In this document: piece by piece, positions 25,552-36,888 of the stretch
How positions within the stretch are numbered: position 1 is the first letter of the stretch
Layout of the letters: every line of letters begins with the position of its first letter
Source: Argentina anserina
Lineage: Eukaryota; Streptophyta; Magnoliopsida; Rosales; Rosaceae
DNA length: 64,000 nt
Assembly (NCBI RefSeq): GCF_933775445.1
Contig: NC_065876.1
Location: 3,286,001 to 3,350,000, forward strand
Direction: 5' to 3'
Translations under genes and position numbers: made by a program
Notes under the pieces: model-generated
What the model was told of the DNA's origin: nothing
What the model saw: the letters and a program-made list of their open reading frames with translations, nothing else
Database searches by the model: none

Positions 25552-25683
25552 TGTGAGTGGAATGTAGTAGGTATAGTGGAGATAATGGAGTGAGTAGGTG
25601 GTTAGTGTGAATTAGCCTATATATACCATTGTAATCTGTATACGAAATCATCAATTCAGTAGCAACAATCAGTATTTTCCATT
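25552..25683 (+). repeat. Copia-1 3' LTR
   Basis: 132 bp, identical to the 5' LTR except five substitutions. Directly followed by the CCAAG duplication and then the rest of the TRIM-1 LTR. Confidence 0.9.
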
Positions 25684-25722
25684 CCAAGTGTGGTAGCCGA
25701 ATGACTAGGTATGTGACATTAT

Positions 25723-26367
25723 GCTATCAAACATGATTTATCTTTAAGAGAAGTATGTATGTACTTTACGAGGAATATATAAATTTTACATATTCGATAT
25801 TACTTTCTATACCAATCCAACTAATTTAGAACTTTGATTAAAAAAACTTAATTTTGGTTACTTATCACCAGATTAGGAAATCTAAAAAAAAAAATTTGCA
25901 TGCTACGTTAATTGATTGCATATTCAGATTGACAACAGATCTCCATAGGGTTTATGTGAGGGTAACTTGGTATATATATGCCAACTGGAATCTGACTTAG
26001 CCGTGGTTTCTGGTGTTCGTAAATCGTAACAGAGATAACGTTCAACCGAACTGAAGCTACTATATTAAATTACTAAATTTGGAGCCAAATATTCCATCTG
26101 GGAGGTCTTGAATATAATACTTAAGAAATGAAAGAATATTACTATACATATTAAATTGGACATAGCAACATCTCTCTCTCTCTCTCTCTCTCTCATACAG
26201 CCCAACACCTCATAAAGCAAGGGGCCATACATACACAGAAGAACATCCACACAAACCCTCTCAAAAACATTCTTTTTCTTCAGCTTTTGTATCCAGTTCA
26301 AGAAAAGCGGTTTTTTTTCTCTCTTTTTGAGAAGAACAGTTTCTTCTACCTTCGCTTCGCTTCAGCC
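25723..26367. other. Upstream region and leader of the Dof gene
   Basis: AT-rich DNA with no supported gene. It includes the (CT)n tract and the pyrimidine-rich stretch before the Dof start codon. Confidence 0.5.
26171..26194 (+). repeat. (CT)n microsatellite
   Basis: Twelve TC units about 175 bp upstream of the Dof start codon, in the probable promoter or leader. Confidence 0.85.
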
Positions 26368-27701
26368 ATGGACACTGCTCAATGGCCACAGGTACAGCAC
26401 AACCTATTTCTTCGCCTTCTTCATCTTATTCCTCTTCTTAATTCACACATATATATGGCTCTGCTCTCTTAAATTTGTTCATTGTGAGTTATTAATGGCC
26501 ATTTGGTGTGAGGATGATGGTGATGTTGTTCAAGTCCCCACATAGAATTGGATGGAGTTTTTATCAGATCTTCAAACATGTTTGTTTCACTTTATCTTTT
26601 GCTAGCTTAGGTGATAAAGGAAAAGAGCTCACAAATTTTCCTTTTCTTTTAGCTGGTCTGATACAATTCTGAAAAAGTGTAATAAAAAGGAGCTCCACAT
26701 TTGTTTTTATCTCCTTTGTCTTTCTCTTACCCTCCTTTAATTCTCAGTTCAGTACTACCAGTACTGATTGTTAGAGTCTATCTGTTTGATCTAAAATTTG
26801 GCTTCATTTTCAGGGAATTGTGGTGAAACCCATAGAAGACATAGTAACAAACACATGCCCTAAGCCTTCTCATGCTAATAATCTAGAGAGGAAACTTGCA
26901 AGGCCTCAGAAAGAATCTGCCCTAAACTGTCCAAGGTGCAACTCCACCAACACCAAGTTCTGTTACTACAACAACTACAGCCTCACACAACCCAGATACT
27001 TCTGCAAGACCTGTAGAAGGTACTGGACTGATGGGGGGTCCCTCAGGAACATCCCAGTCGGGGGAGGCTCAAGGAAGAACAAGAGATCATCATCTTCTTC
27101 CTCATCCACCACAACTTCAAGCATTTCGAACAACTCATCAAAGAGGCTTCCTGATCTGATACAACCCCAAGGCAACCAAGGTAACCAAGGCAACCAAGGC
27201 CAAGATCTAAACCTGGGTTTTCCATCCAATCAAGTTTTTGCACATCATCAAATCCCAAACATTGATCAGAACGGTGACAAGAACAACAACTCTTCTAGCA
27301 CTAGCACTACTACCACAGCATCTCACCTCTCAGCTTTGGAGCTTCTCACTGGTTTGACCTCCAGGGGTTTGAACTCCTTCATGCCCATGCCAGTACCCAA
27401 CTCAGATCCCAACCGCAACAACAGTGGAAGTGTGTATACATCTGGGTTTCCCATGAGTGAGTTGATGATCAAGCCAACCCTTAATTTCTCTCTTGATGGG
27501 CTTGGAAGTGGGTACGGAAGTGCTCTACAAGGTCATCATGTTCAAGAAAATAATGGGAGGCTTTTGTTTCCATTTGAGGATTTAAAACAAGTTTCAGGCA
27601 GTGGTGGTATTGATCATCATCAGCAGAATAACAAGGAGCATCATCACGGTGGAGACTCAACCGGGTATTGGACTGGAATGTTTGGAGGAGGAACATGGTA
27701 A
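26368..27701 (+). CDS. Dof zinc-finger transcription factor (DOF4.6/DOF1.8-like)
   Basis: Two exons, 26368-26391 and 26814-27701, GT-AG intron, 303 residues. The 24-nt first exon encodes MDTAQWPQ, and exon 2 continues [18 protein letters not shown], an N-terminus shared by the Arabidopsis DOF4.6/DOF1.8 branch. The Dof finger spans about residues 46-80, CPRC...YFCKTC (C-X2-C-X21-C-X2-C), followed by [21 protein letters not shown]. It binds AAAG core DNA sites in the nucleus. Downstream are a serine run, GNQ triplet repeats coded by a 9-bp tandem repeat near 27168-27202, and Asn/His/Gly-rich tracts. The C-terminus [11 protein letters not shown] is also seen in the branch. DOF4.6 relatives are vascular-expressed in Arabidopsis; that role is only inferred here. 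Confidence 0.93.
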
Positions 27702-30164
27702 AAGTTTGAGAAGATCAAACTATCCTACTCTTTTCTTTCTTTCTTTCTTCCTGATTTTAATCTCTATTTATTATCTTCTTCTCTCTCATGGTGGTGGGCG
27801 ACTTATTTGGATTTCAGAGTTCTTAAGTACTAACAGATCATAGGATACCTGGGGGTTTTCTTAATTTATCACTTTGGATTTCTTCTTATTTGTCTTGGTT
27901 TAATTATGGTGGGTTATTTTCTGGAGCTTATTTTAGATTGGCTTCATAAAATTAAGGGTGACTTTACTTGAATATACTACTAGTCTACTACTCTATGAGG
28001 ATATTAGAAGCAGTGATGATCGAGAAGACCGACAGACCAGAATTTTTTTTGGGTATGTAGCAAGTAGAGAAGAGGCATGCACTACTGTTCTTGCACAATG
28101 CCCTTAATTTATTTCATGTAATTGATCTTCTCTAGCTATTTTATCACTAAGAGAAAGTAAAGGGCAGCCCACTGTAATTTGTCATCGGTTGGTTGGCTTA
28201 ATTGGTACAATCAATAATTATATTACATATATACATAAATGTATAATGTGCACTTAGGGATAGCTAAGCTAGCTCTCTCCTTCTCTGTTCTATGTGATGT
28301 TGTTTATTTTAAGGTCATATAAATCAGGACAGAGATTCTCCCAGGCATTTACAGAAAAAAGCTAGCTAGAGATAGAGATTTGTTGAAGAGAGAGCTAGCC
28401 AGGTAAGAATCTCAGATTTTTTTTTCCACGTGATTTTGCTGTAAACAACAACTCTTTTGAATAGTTTACCACCATAGCCTGTCTAGCTGATCGATCTCCA
28501 TATTCTTACTTGGAACCAGTACTAAGCACTACCTGCCCTCAACCAGAAAGCTAGCTTAGCTAAGCAAAGCCCTAAGCTCTCTCACAGTCTCACAGTAGGT
28601 GAGACTCTTATGATCAATATATCCAAACAGTTTTGAAGACCCTTTCACAATGTCCCTCATTATATATAAATCCATTTCCAGGAATGATCATTGCTTCCAT
28701 GCCACACCCCTTCCCTTCCTATATATATATATTTCCAGGTCTCACTGAAATGAAAGATAGAGAAAGATCCTTTGGTCCTGTTAGGGACCCACAAAAACAT
28801 TCCCCTTGGCAAGTGTGCTAAAGAGAGAATAATACACCCCACTAAGTTGATCCAACCAGATCTGAACTCTTACCTCCTCCAATTTTTTTTTTCTTATGCT
28901 TTTGGTTTCTTGCTGTAAGCCACTTCCATGATAACAATTCCCACAAGGCTGGTCTTCCAGGATTTCACTTATTAGGTATAATAAAATCATTAACCACTTA
29001 ATCTGATCTCACCTAGCTAGCTCTCTCTGTAAGGGTAGTTTTGGAATTGATCCAACAATAATCTAGGCCATGAGTTATTGAGTTTGATTTTAGTGCACTG
29101 GTCCAAGCTGAAAATGACAAGCCATATTCCTTGAACGCCAAGAATGAAGCACAGCCTTGAAAAACCTAGTGGCCATTCCAGCCATTTATAGAAAAAGGGT
29201 TACTTAACAAAGACCATAAAAGAAGAAAACTGGATCTGAATGGTGCTTGCCGGATCTGTAGTCATGTCTTTGGCTTGTTCCTGTTGTGCGTTAGTGCTTA
29301 GGTTTTTCCAATTAGTAAAAGGCGTGTCCACAATTCATCAGATACTTTTCTTCCGTGTAAAGTTTAGGCCATTGCCGTATCCATTTGTGTTTGACAATGA
29401 GCAACTCCACGTAATAAACTCAATTCAATTCCCTTCGATGGAGTTTAGGATCTGGTAGTTTAATTAGTGAAGATTTCCCATTAACAAAATGATTGTATGA
29501 TGTATAATGTAGAAGAAACATGTCATTGTCTCTAGCATATGGTGACACAGCAAACATTATCACGGGGTACCTAACTTAAGTCTTCCCACCAAAATGAATT
29601 TTAGATACCGTATAATTGATTCCAGAGGGTTCACAGGGGTACCTGAATAGTGTGACAAAACCATTTCCTCTGGTTACTGTATACAATCACAATCCTTCTA
29701 TGGAAACTTATTGAAGATTTTTGACAATTCTGTTTTAAACTGATCAACAGCACGAAGAAACAAAATATAAATATATACGCAACTTTATATGCGACAGCAA
29801 TAAAAACGGCCGTCAGTGGGTCAACTCTATAGTCCCCCTACATCCGGGATTGCAGGTTCATTACTCACCAGAACTCTTCTAACTAGGATTTTAAACATAT
29901 AATCATTGGGTAATAAAAGGGAACCAGAAATGAAGAACAGTGAATGCAGCTCTGGAATTCAAGCTTATAAGAAGAAAATAAAGTATCGGACAAGTAAGCC
30001 GGTCAATCTATTGTGCAACTGAGAGTGCAGGACAGGTATAAGTTTTGATTCATTCAAAAAATAATACTGTTTCCAGTTTCACATCAACAGTGATATACGA
30101 TTAAATTTGATTGCCAATATAAACTAGACCAATAAAACTGAAGTCAGCCTTGCTCTTTTAGAGA
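27702..30164. other. Intergenic between convergent Dof and ORMDL genes
   Basis: Includes the Dof 3' UTR and the ORMDL 3' UTR. Short frames below 73 codons have no recognisable domain. No tRNA or repeat of note. Confidence 0.5.
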
Positions 30165-31694
30165 TCAGAGATCACCATTGATTCCAAATATACGAACCTT
30201 GTGCATGTTTGGGAACTTTGCCACTACCAGCACAAAAACTGCTAACGTGTTGAAGAAGAGCATCGGATTTTGATAGTCTGTTGTATGTGAAGCTATCAAA
30301 TATCTGCAAAATCATGAATGAGTTGAAAAAGATTCAGCATATAAATAGAGCAGCAACACGTCCAGATAAAGGTAGACTTCAGTATCTCTACTCATGAAAA
30401 ATTAACTGTATAACAACAACAAGTTTGAAACAAACTTAATATTTAAATAATAGTATAATACTATTGTCTCTCTGTTTCACTAGATCATCAAAATGTGTGA
30501 ACTGTGAAGTCATTAGCAAAGTTCTACCTAAAGAAGTGTAGAGATATTTAATGGTGCAGCCATGCATTCTCTACAGTCAAATTATTTGACATTTACTTTT
30601 AATATCCAGTCTGAAAGGCTTATCTAGGAGAGCTTAGTTCTTGCGAAATATACGCGAAAGCTTAAACTACTTGTACACATACAAGAAAGCTTAAAGTACT
30701 CACAACACAACAGGCACAACAGTTAGAAATTTTCTGTTTCGAGTGAGTTGGTTGCCATTATCGATCTGCTCCCACCAAGTAAGCGCATTGTAGATACCTT
30801 GGTCATCAGCAAACGGTGTTCCCTTCTTCCAGTGAAAGAATTGGTAGGTAACCTGAAAAGAAGACGTCAAGACAATCAGCACAAATAAGTTGCTTTAAAT
30901 ATCAACAGGAAGATTGCAAGTCACAAACTATTCTGTATAGGCAATGAGGTGGATAAAGATTATAACACAATCAAGAAATCGCCTGCGCAGTGCATCAACT
31001 TTCCAGTTTCCACCATTCACAACGAAACACATGAACACACAATTCCACGCAAAAGCAGCAATTACTTATAATCAAGCTTTTAACACAAACAAAATAAGCG
31101 TTGCGAGTATCAAACCAAGCACACATCAAACAATACAAAGTGTCCAGTTCCAAAGATGCAATAACCTTAAGAAAGCATATTACAGAATACACATTTCAAG
31201 CTATCTAACAACTCAGAACAGTCTAGATTGTCTCAATTTCCATCTAATCCTATGCAACTTGTTCCAATACAGAACCGATTCACGTCCTCGCTTACATCAG
31301 TGGCCACCTAATTGAAACTCTCGGCTCTGTTTTGGTGTTAAGCAAGCTCAGGTAGCGAAACCGATTCAAAATCATGATGAATTACATCGACAACCTAAGG
31401 ATTCAGATTCACAATCTCCTAACGAACTTGACCAAAACAAACAGAATCAAAACACAAAACTAAGCTAGCAATGAGATTAAGCATAAGAAGAAGAAAGAGA
31501 AGGAGGGGAAGTAAGACCAGAAAATGAGCGAGGTGGACGATGGTCCAGGCCATGCCAGGAGAGCAAGAGAAGAGGCAGAGGACGATGAGCCAAGAGAAGA
31601 AGACGATGAGAATGTAGGTGGTCCAAACGCCTGGGTAGGTGAACCACTCCGTGTTCCGATTCAGATCCGTCGGTCGCGCCGCCGTGACGTACAT
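30165..31694 (-). CDS. ORMDL family protein, regulator of serine palmitoyltransferase
   Basis: Three exons on the minus strand, 31694-31518, 30852-30704 and 30303-30165, GT-AG introns, 154 residues, close to the usual plant length. It starts MYVTAARPTDLNRNTEWFTY, matching the conserved family N-terminus, followed by four hydrophobic segments: TTYILIVFFSWLIVLCLF, AWTIVHLAHFLVTYQFF, VVPVVLYLIA, and LFFNTLAVFVLVVA. WKKGTPF, TWWEQID and the tail FPNMHKVRIFGING are family landmarks. ORM proteins sit in the ER membrane and inhibit serine palmitoyltransferase, the first step of sphingolipid synthesis. The Asn and Asp of DLNRNTEW are conserved. The GC-rich leader before the start has antisense open frames that are not genes. 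Confidence 0.95.
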
Positions 31695-32011
31695 CTCTTC
31701 CTCCGCCGGGGACGGTTTGATTCGTTCTGTTGTGCGGCGGAGATTGGAGGAGGAGGAGAGGAGGCTACGAGATGATGAAGATCGGCGACGACGATGATAA
31801 TAATGAGGAGGAGGAGATGCTCAACATCATCACCGACGAGAAAACGCAGTGTGGACGACCCGAGAGAGACTTTGTATTTGTAATTTCGGACTTTCCGAAT
31901 CGGGTTCGGGTTTTTTTTGTTAGGGCGGGTGATGACTTCTCAAACATGGTGGGTCCCTAGAGCTCGTTAATATCTAAAAGACTAAAACAAAAAAATAAAT
32001 CATTTACTTTA
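31695..32011. other. 5' leader and promoter of ORMDL gene
   Basis: GC-rich to about 31960, then AT-rich. The open frames on the plus strand are antisense to the leader and first exon and have repetitive Asp/Glu-rich translations. Confidence 0.5.
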
Positions 32012-32266
32012 TCTACACTATTATAATTAAAACTCTTTTTTTCAACTAAAATGCATGTGAAAATATATGAACACCATTGTTATTATAAAATTAAATTATA
32101 TAATTTAAAGACAAGAGGTAGTCAATATCAAAAAAGAAAAAAATTTATTTCAAATAACTCCCCCTACATAACTCCTAAGATCATGAATTAGGTAGTTATC
32201 CTCTATATAGTTGAATTCAAAAAAGAAAGGGATGTTTCACACACGTTGTGTGTGGGCTGATGCTAG
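32012..32266 (+). mobile_element. Short non-autonomous Helitron-like element
   Basis: The 5' end TCTACACTATTATAATTAAAA is preceded by A. Near the 3' end is a perfect 7-bp hairpin CACACAC-GTT-GTGTGTG (32238-32254), eight bases before the terminal CTAG, which is followed by T. This is the classic Helitron 3' structure (hairpin then CTRR, A/T insertion site). The element is 255 bp, AT-rich and without coding capacity. It lies in the promoter side of the ORMDL gene. Confidence 0.7.
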
Positions 32267-32966
32267 TATATTTTATAATAAATTACTTAGATAAGATTCA
32301 ACTTTTTAATTACATTTCATATGATAATTTTCTTATCGTATATGATAAAGTATGTGTCGTAATGAGAAGTTACGATTATAAAGATGGTTTTGACATGCAC
32401 CGATATAGATTATTCATGCTTGAGTTATACTATGTACAAGTTATAATTGTAGAAGAGCTCATATGCCTCAAGTGCCAAAATAATGTTTTTATTTAGTCAT
32501 GCAAAGGAAAACGGACCTTTATACTTCCGAGTCCAAATAAATATGGTGATGACCTTAATTTCAAATTTTGCTCCAAAGAATAGTTGAGTAGGCCATGATT
32601 GACCTCCAAGGAGGCAAGGAGAATCTAATTGCCATGAAGATTTTATTCAAGAACATGTGTGATTGTGAGTGGTGAGCTTTTTTAGATGTGAACAGAATTA
32701 CCCCAGAAAATCTTGGCCCAAATAACGAAAATTGATACAATTTTTTTTAAAACTTGCATCTGCCAAAGAATGAGCTTAATCAACTAACATTAGTTGTTCT
32801 AGATGATAATAATAATATTACGTGCAACTGCATAGAAATGAAGCTCAATCTCTTAAGGGGCTCAATTATGTCAAAGATACATTAATGCAATGGTATCATT
32901 ACCAGTTTGATAATGTCCTTCCACTGAAACTAAACAATTTTACAACATACATGAGAGCAAAAACTA
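32267..32966. other. Intergenic; 3' flank of BTB gene
   Basis: AT-rich, with no supported gene. The right part is probably the 3' UTR of the BTB/POZ gene on the minus strand. Confidence 0.5.
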
Positions 32967-34262
32967 TCAGAGGGAAAGTGTGGCATTGCCAGCCCCATCC
33001 AATCCCTCCACTAATCTTCTCTTGGCAGACTTTGTTCTGAAACACCAGACCTCAAAAGCCTCGCTCAAATCCGGATACCGGACCTGCTCTGATCTCATCC
33101 AGTCTGCCAGAATGTCGGCTTGATCATTCGATGGTAAGGCGAGTACTAAGGTGACGATGGCCCCTTCAATGGTCTGGCACAAGTCTTCGTTCATCTTGTA
33201 TGGAAAACTTGTGTCCTCACTGTTCTTTGCATCCAAGAGTGGCTTCATCTTCCTAATATAAGGGAGCCATGACTTCAGTAATGTCAAGCGAATTGGAGCC
33301 GGAAGAATCACAGTACCATAGCCAACTGCTTCCAAGACTTTAGCAGTGACTTCTATGAGCTTAATCTTCAACCCCCACATAAACGAATCAAGTTTCTTGT
33401 CCTCAATCACTCCCAAAACATTATTGGAACTTTCCGCCCAGTTGGAAACAAAATCTTTCATCAAATCCATCTTTCCTAGAATGTTACACATCCATTCAAG
33501 ATCATATAAACTATGCATAATTTTCTCATCTGCTGTCTCCGATGAAAGGTCTGGTTCCAAAAGTAAGGAAGACAATTCTTTTTCAAACCTTGAACAAATA
33601 TGTGACAGACCCATTCTTGCCACAGATCTGACTTCATCATCTGCCATGACCAAAGGTGTATCCTCGTCTTCTCCTAACATGTATTCGACTTGCTCTTGAG
33701 CAGAAGTTTTAAGTTCATTGCCGAATGGAGGACACGGTCCAACAATGGATGTGGCAACACGAATTGCTGAGATGAAAACAGTTTTGGTGGCAGCTAAATC
33801 AACAGGTTGGATCCTAGCTATTATGGGCATAGCTCTCTGACCCAACTTTGATACTGCTCTTAAGATGTGCTCTTCTTCTGTGTCCTCCCAAGGAACAGCC
33901 TCCAAGTACTGAATGCAGCAGCAGACAACCTCGTCACACTTGAAGTTCACTGCTGACTGAAGAATACCAATGGCAGACTTAACAGAGTCCAAAGCATCCA
34001 AAATTAACTCTGTTGGAAGATAGAGCAGCCTCAACAGGTTGACATGGTGATCAAAGTTTACCTCAGAGCAATGAACATTAATGGCATTACTAGGGGTTGG
34101 ATTAGACAATCGTTCAGCAAAGTACTTGCTCCTTTTAATAAGAACAGATGAGTGGGAGTAAAAATGCTGGTTTCGTCCTTCTCTATCCTTCAAGGAGATA
34201 ACAACGTCGCTGGTATTTTGATCACCAAGTCTGTAAGGCTTGGTTTTTACAGCTTTGTCCAT
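32967..34262 (-). CDS. BTB/POZ domain protein (At3g05675-like)
   Basis: One uninterrupted coding exon of 431 residues on the minus strand. The start ATG (34262-34260) lies directly after a TTGCCACAG acceptor, so a 5' UTR intron (about 34950-34263, AAAG/GTGAG donor) is likely and fixes this start. The BTB fold covers about residues 10-110: SDVVISLKDREGRNQHFYSHSSVLIKRS...FAERL, then FDHHVNLLRLLYLP. The remainder is the helical plant-specific region of this family, with CIQYLEAVPWEDTEEEHI, the segment SHICSRFEKELSSLL and a C-terminal FEVWCFRTKSAKRRL. Plant BTB proteins commonly act as CUL3 ubiquitin-ligase adaptors; whether this subfamily does is not shown by sequence. Nothing is broken. Confidence 0.88.
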   Translation of the reverse strand: MDKAVKTKPYRLGDQNTSDVVISLKDREGRNQHFYSHSSVLIKRSKYFAERLSNPTPSNAINVHCSEVNFDHHVNLLRLLYLPTELILDALDSVKSAIGILQSAVNFKCDEVVCCCIQYLEAVPWEDTEEEHILRAVSKLGQRAMPIIARIQPVDLAATKTVFISAIRVATSIVGPCPPFGNELKTSAQEQVEYMLGEDEDTPLVMADDEVRSVARMGLSHICSRFEKELSSLLLEPDLSSETADEKIMHSLYDLEWMCNILGKMDLMKDFVSNWAESSNNVLGVIEDKKLDSFMWGLKIKLIEVTAKVLEAVGYGTVILPAPIRLTLLKSWLPYIRKMKPLLDAKNSEDTSFPYKMNEDLCQTIEGAIVTLVLALPSNDQADILADWMRSEQVRYPDLSEAFEVWCFRTKSAKRRLVEGLDGAGNATLSL

Positions 34263-36350
34263 CTGTGGCAACAAGGTTCATGCTTTAAGTAATTGAAAGG
34301 GCACTCTTTCTTCAACTGAAATTACAAATTTAAACAAACAGTGAGTCAATCAATCTGCGTACATTCTACAACAAATATAAAACAAACTCTGCATTGAAAG
34401 CTCAGGTGCAATAGAATGAAAATTTTCAAACTTCTATGCAGCTACAATAGCTGATCCATATAGTTCCATACATCTAAACTACTAAGGAATGTGTACAGAA
34501 CCTGCCGCAATCTTCTTCAGTATTGATTAACAATGAATTTTACTAAGGATCATGATTCCATCAAACCTACTAAGTAAAATCACATCCAGTAGTAACAAAG
34601 AAGACAGTTGCAGCTACAAAGTGGTATCCCGATCAACAAAACCAACAAAGCTCACAATTCACTTCCTCGGCCTAAACAATTATGTCAAATACTCCTACTA
34701 GATACTATAAGCTGCTAATTTTTACAGATACAAATTATGAAATGAACTCTAGTCACAACAAAATTTATAGAAATTGGTTCATGTTTCCAGCTAAAGATGA
34801 CTAACTAATGAAAACCCAATTGCTTCATGAACTCCCCATTCAATTATTTGGCATATCAAATTCAAAGTAGCAATCTTTCTAGTCATCCCATAATCAAGAT
34901 TTTCTTCCTTTCTTCCAATTGGGAATTCATAAAGAGGAAAAAAACTCACCTTTCAATTGTATGAACCGCAGAAATAGGTTCCGAGCTTTAACTCCAGAAA
35001 CCGGATCCGCTGTGAATTGCTGAATTCTCCATATATAAGGGTTTTCAGAGTGCTCCAAATTTCTCAGTTGAGCTTCTAACTAATCTAACTGAGAAACAAG
35101 AGTTTGAGATGAAGTGAAAAGAGAAATTTTTGACTAAACTGGCCAAAATAGCCTTGTGTTTGATTGTAGCTACTGGGAGATTAGTGTATTTGTATGAGGG
35201 CAATTTGGTGCAATAAAAAACATGGGAGATGAGAGACTGTGCATCACACCCTAGAAGGAGAGAAAATGATTGGATGAGATACTGGGGTTATGTGTATAAG
35301 AATCTATGCATGATGAAACCTATCTTTCTTTCTAAATTCTAATTTAATGGAGGAGGATCAACACCAGAAAATTGCCTACTTACTACTTTTGCCTTTGTTT
35401 TATCACAAGTTGCAGTGTTGCACCCAAATAATAACGATACCAGAAATTAACAATCCAGTGATGCATGGCCTCATCCATTACTTCATGTCGTCCTTTTGGT
35501 AGAGTTAGTGTAATTCCAACACTCTTTTTATGCCACAGCAGACCTCGTAGACTCGTAGAACACACATATAATGCATATCTCTGTCGTTAAAATCCATCAA
35601 CATCCATGGGATTTCATGCAGTGAAGTGTGTTACTGAACCCAGCTGGTGGAAAGCATTGTGCTATTTCTAAATGCTAGTAGCTTATCGGATCATATAATT
35701 AAAAAAAATTATAAATTTTCTATTGGGCCGCTGGTCATTAGAAAAGAATCAATTATGAATGGGATGTTGTCACAATTGCTGGTCCAATATAAACGACGTC
35801 ATAAATGCATGTTGATTAAGTGAGGCCGTGACACTGGTCTGGAACTCTGGTCGGCATTGCTTATATTTCAATGGTTTCAACTAATTTTTATTTCAATGAT
35901 TCTGTATATATGTTTAGTCGAGACAGTAGAGCACTGACTGCCGGCCACCTCTCCTCCATTTTGGATCAACTGTGTAGTGCTAATTGCTATTTATAAAGTT
36001 TTTGAACAAAATTAAAAGAAAGAAAGAAAGAAGAAGCAATTTATGTGATTAGGGACTCGTATCAAATTAAGAGTTGAAAGCTGCCGGCTTTTAATATCGT
36101 TGTATACTAGTTCAGTAGTTCTAATTATTATTAATTCATTGCAAACGTACTAGTGATGACGTACATATCGTCGCGGATCACATGTTGGTGTATTGTAAAT
36201 TGTAATCCATGTCATAGTTATTGCTTTCGTTCTTGGTTATTGTACATGAATTTCAAAAACCACAGAGTTAATCTTTCTGAAAAAAGCTCAGGATTAGGGA
36301 TAGCCTACGTACACAAGTTGAATTATACTATTTGGAGTTCTGAAGGTGTG
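34263..36350. other. BTB gene leader intron, promoter and intergenic DNA
   Basis: The first 690 bp are the probable 5' UTR intron. A non-coding first exon and promoter follow to about 35100. The rest is AT-rich with no supported gene. Confidence 0.5.
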
Positions 36351-36868
36351 AACTTCTGTGAAGAGGTACATCCAGAAATAGCTCGGGTTAACTGAACTCG
36401 CTATTCATTATATATACTTTATTTTGAGTGAAAGAGCCTCGTTCACCTTGCTTGCACATCTGAGGAAGTCAACATACAATCTTGCCCAGGCACTAATCCT
36501 AAAAGGAACGATGGACAATGTCATATATCCTGCCATGGATGATTTGATTCATGCGATATGTGACATAGCTAAAGACACTGCTCATATTCCTAATGTCTCT
36601 TCCACTCATGGACAGGTAAACTTAATTCTTCGAATTATCACGATTCATTTCATACTTAGCTTGCATGCTATGGTTGGTGGTTCATTACTAATCTTGGAAT
36701 CCCCCTTTTGCCATGTTGTAGCCTGTTGCGTTTACAACTTTGGGGGAAAGAATTGGCAACTTTTGTTGTGAGATTAAGCAGACAACGGAGAGAGATTTGG
36801 CAGCTGGAGCTAATGGAGAATCTTGGAGGCTAGGGGAGGTTGGAAATTACAATGCTTATCATGTACGT

Positions 36869-36888
36869 TGCATAGGATATTATTAATT
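36869..36888 (+). repeat. 20-bp target-site duplication, left copy
   Basis: Identical to 37441-37460 across all 20 bases (TGCATAGGAT then ATTATTAATT). It brackets the retroposon in the adenylosuccinate lyase pseudogene. Confidence 0.9.

Larger units (their letters stand above)
21345..25683 (+). mobile_element. Copia-1, Ty1/Copia LTR retrotransposon
   Basis: A 4339-bp element with 132-bp LTRs, flanked by perfect CCAAG target duplications (21340-21344 and 25684-25688). The PBS TGGTATCAGAGCC (21477) matches initiator Met-tRNA and abuts the LTR. A purine-rich tract GAGGAGGAG lies directly before the 3' LTR. The internal order protease, integrase, RT, RNase H is that of Copia. No Gag domain is recognisable upstream of protease. 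The LTRs differ at 5 of 132 sites (about 96% identity), older than Copia-2. It sits in the right LTR of TRIM-1, so it is the younger of the two nested elements. Confidence 0.93.
20633..25718 (+). mobile_element. TRIM-like element (TRIM-1), split by a Copia insertion
   Basis: Two related blocks of about 320-340 bp lie in direct orientation. The left block ends GTGACA and is followed two bases later by TGGTATCAGAGCC, a primer binding site complementary to initiator Met-tRNA. Both blocks begin TGTAG and end in GACA. Only about 80 bp separate them, so the element had almost no internal region, as in TRIMs. TTAT precedes the left end and follows the right end, a possible 4-bp target duplication. 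The right block is interrupted by the Copia element at 21345-25683. No clear polypurine tract was found, so the class is inferred from the LTR-PBS layout. Confidence 0.65.

Noticed and set aside
29820..29880. tRNA-like segment (GGGATTGCAGGTTCA)
   Set aside because: No matching A box or acceptor stem could be found; not a tRNA.
31524..31960. Plus-strand Asp/Glu-rich open frames
   Set aside because: They are antisense to the ORMDL first exon and its GC-rich leader. Low-complexity translation, no domain.
33346..33699. 117-codon plus-strand frame
   Set aside because: Antisense shadow of the BTB/POZ coding exon.
36284..36305. miR390-like string (AAGCTCAGGA...GGGATAGC)
   Set aside because: It has a three-base insertion in the middle and no pairing star arm that I can find nearby. 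Probably chance.
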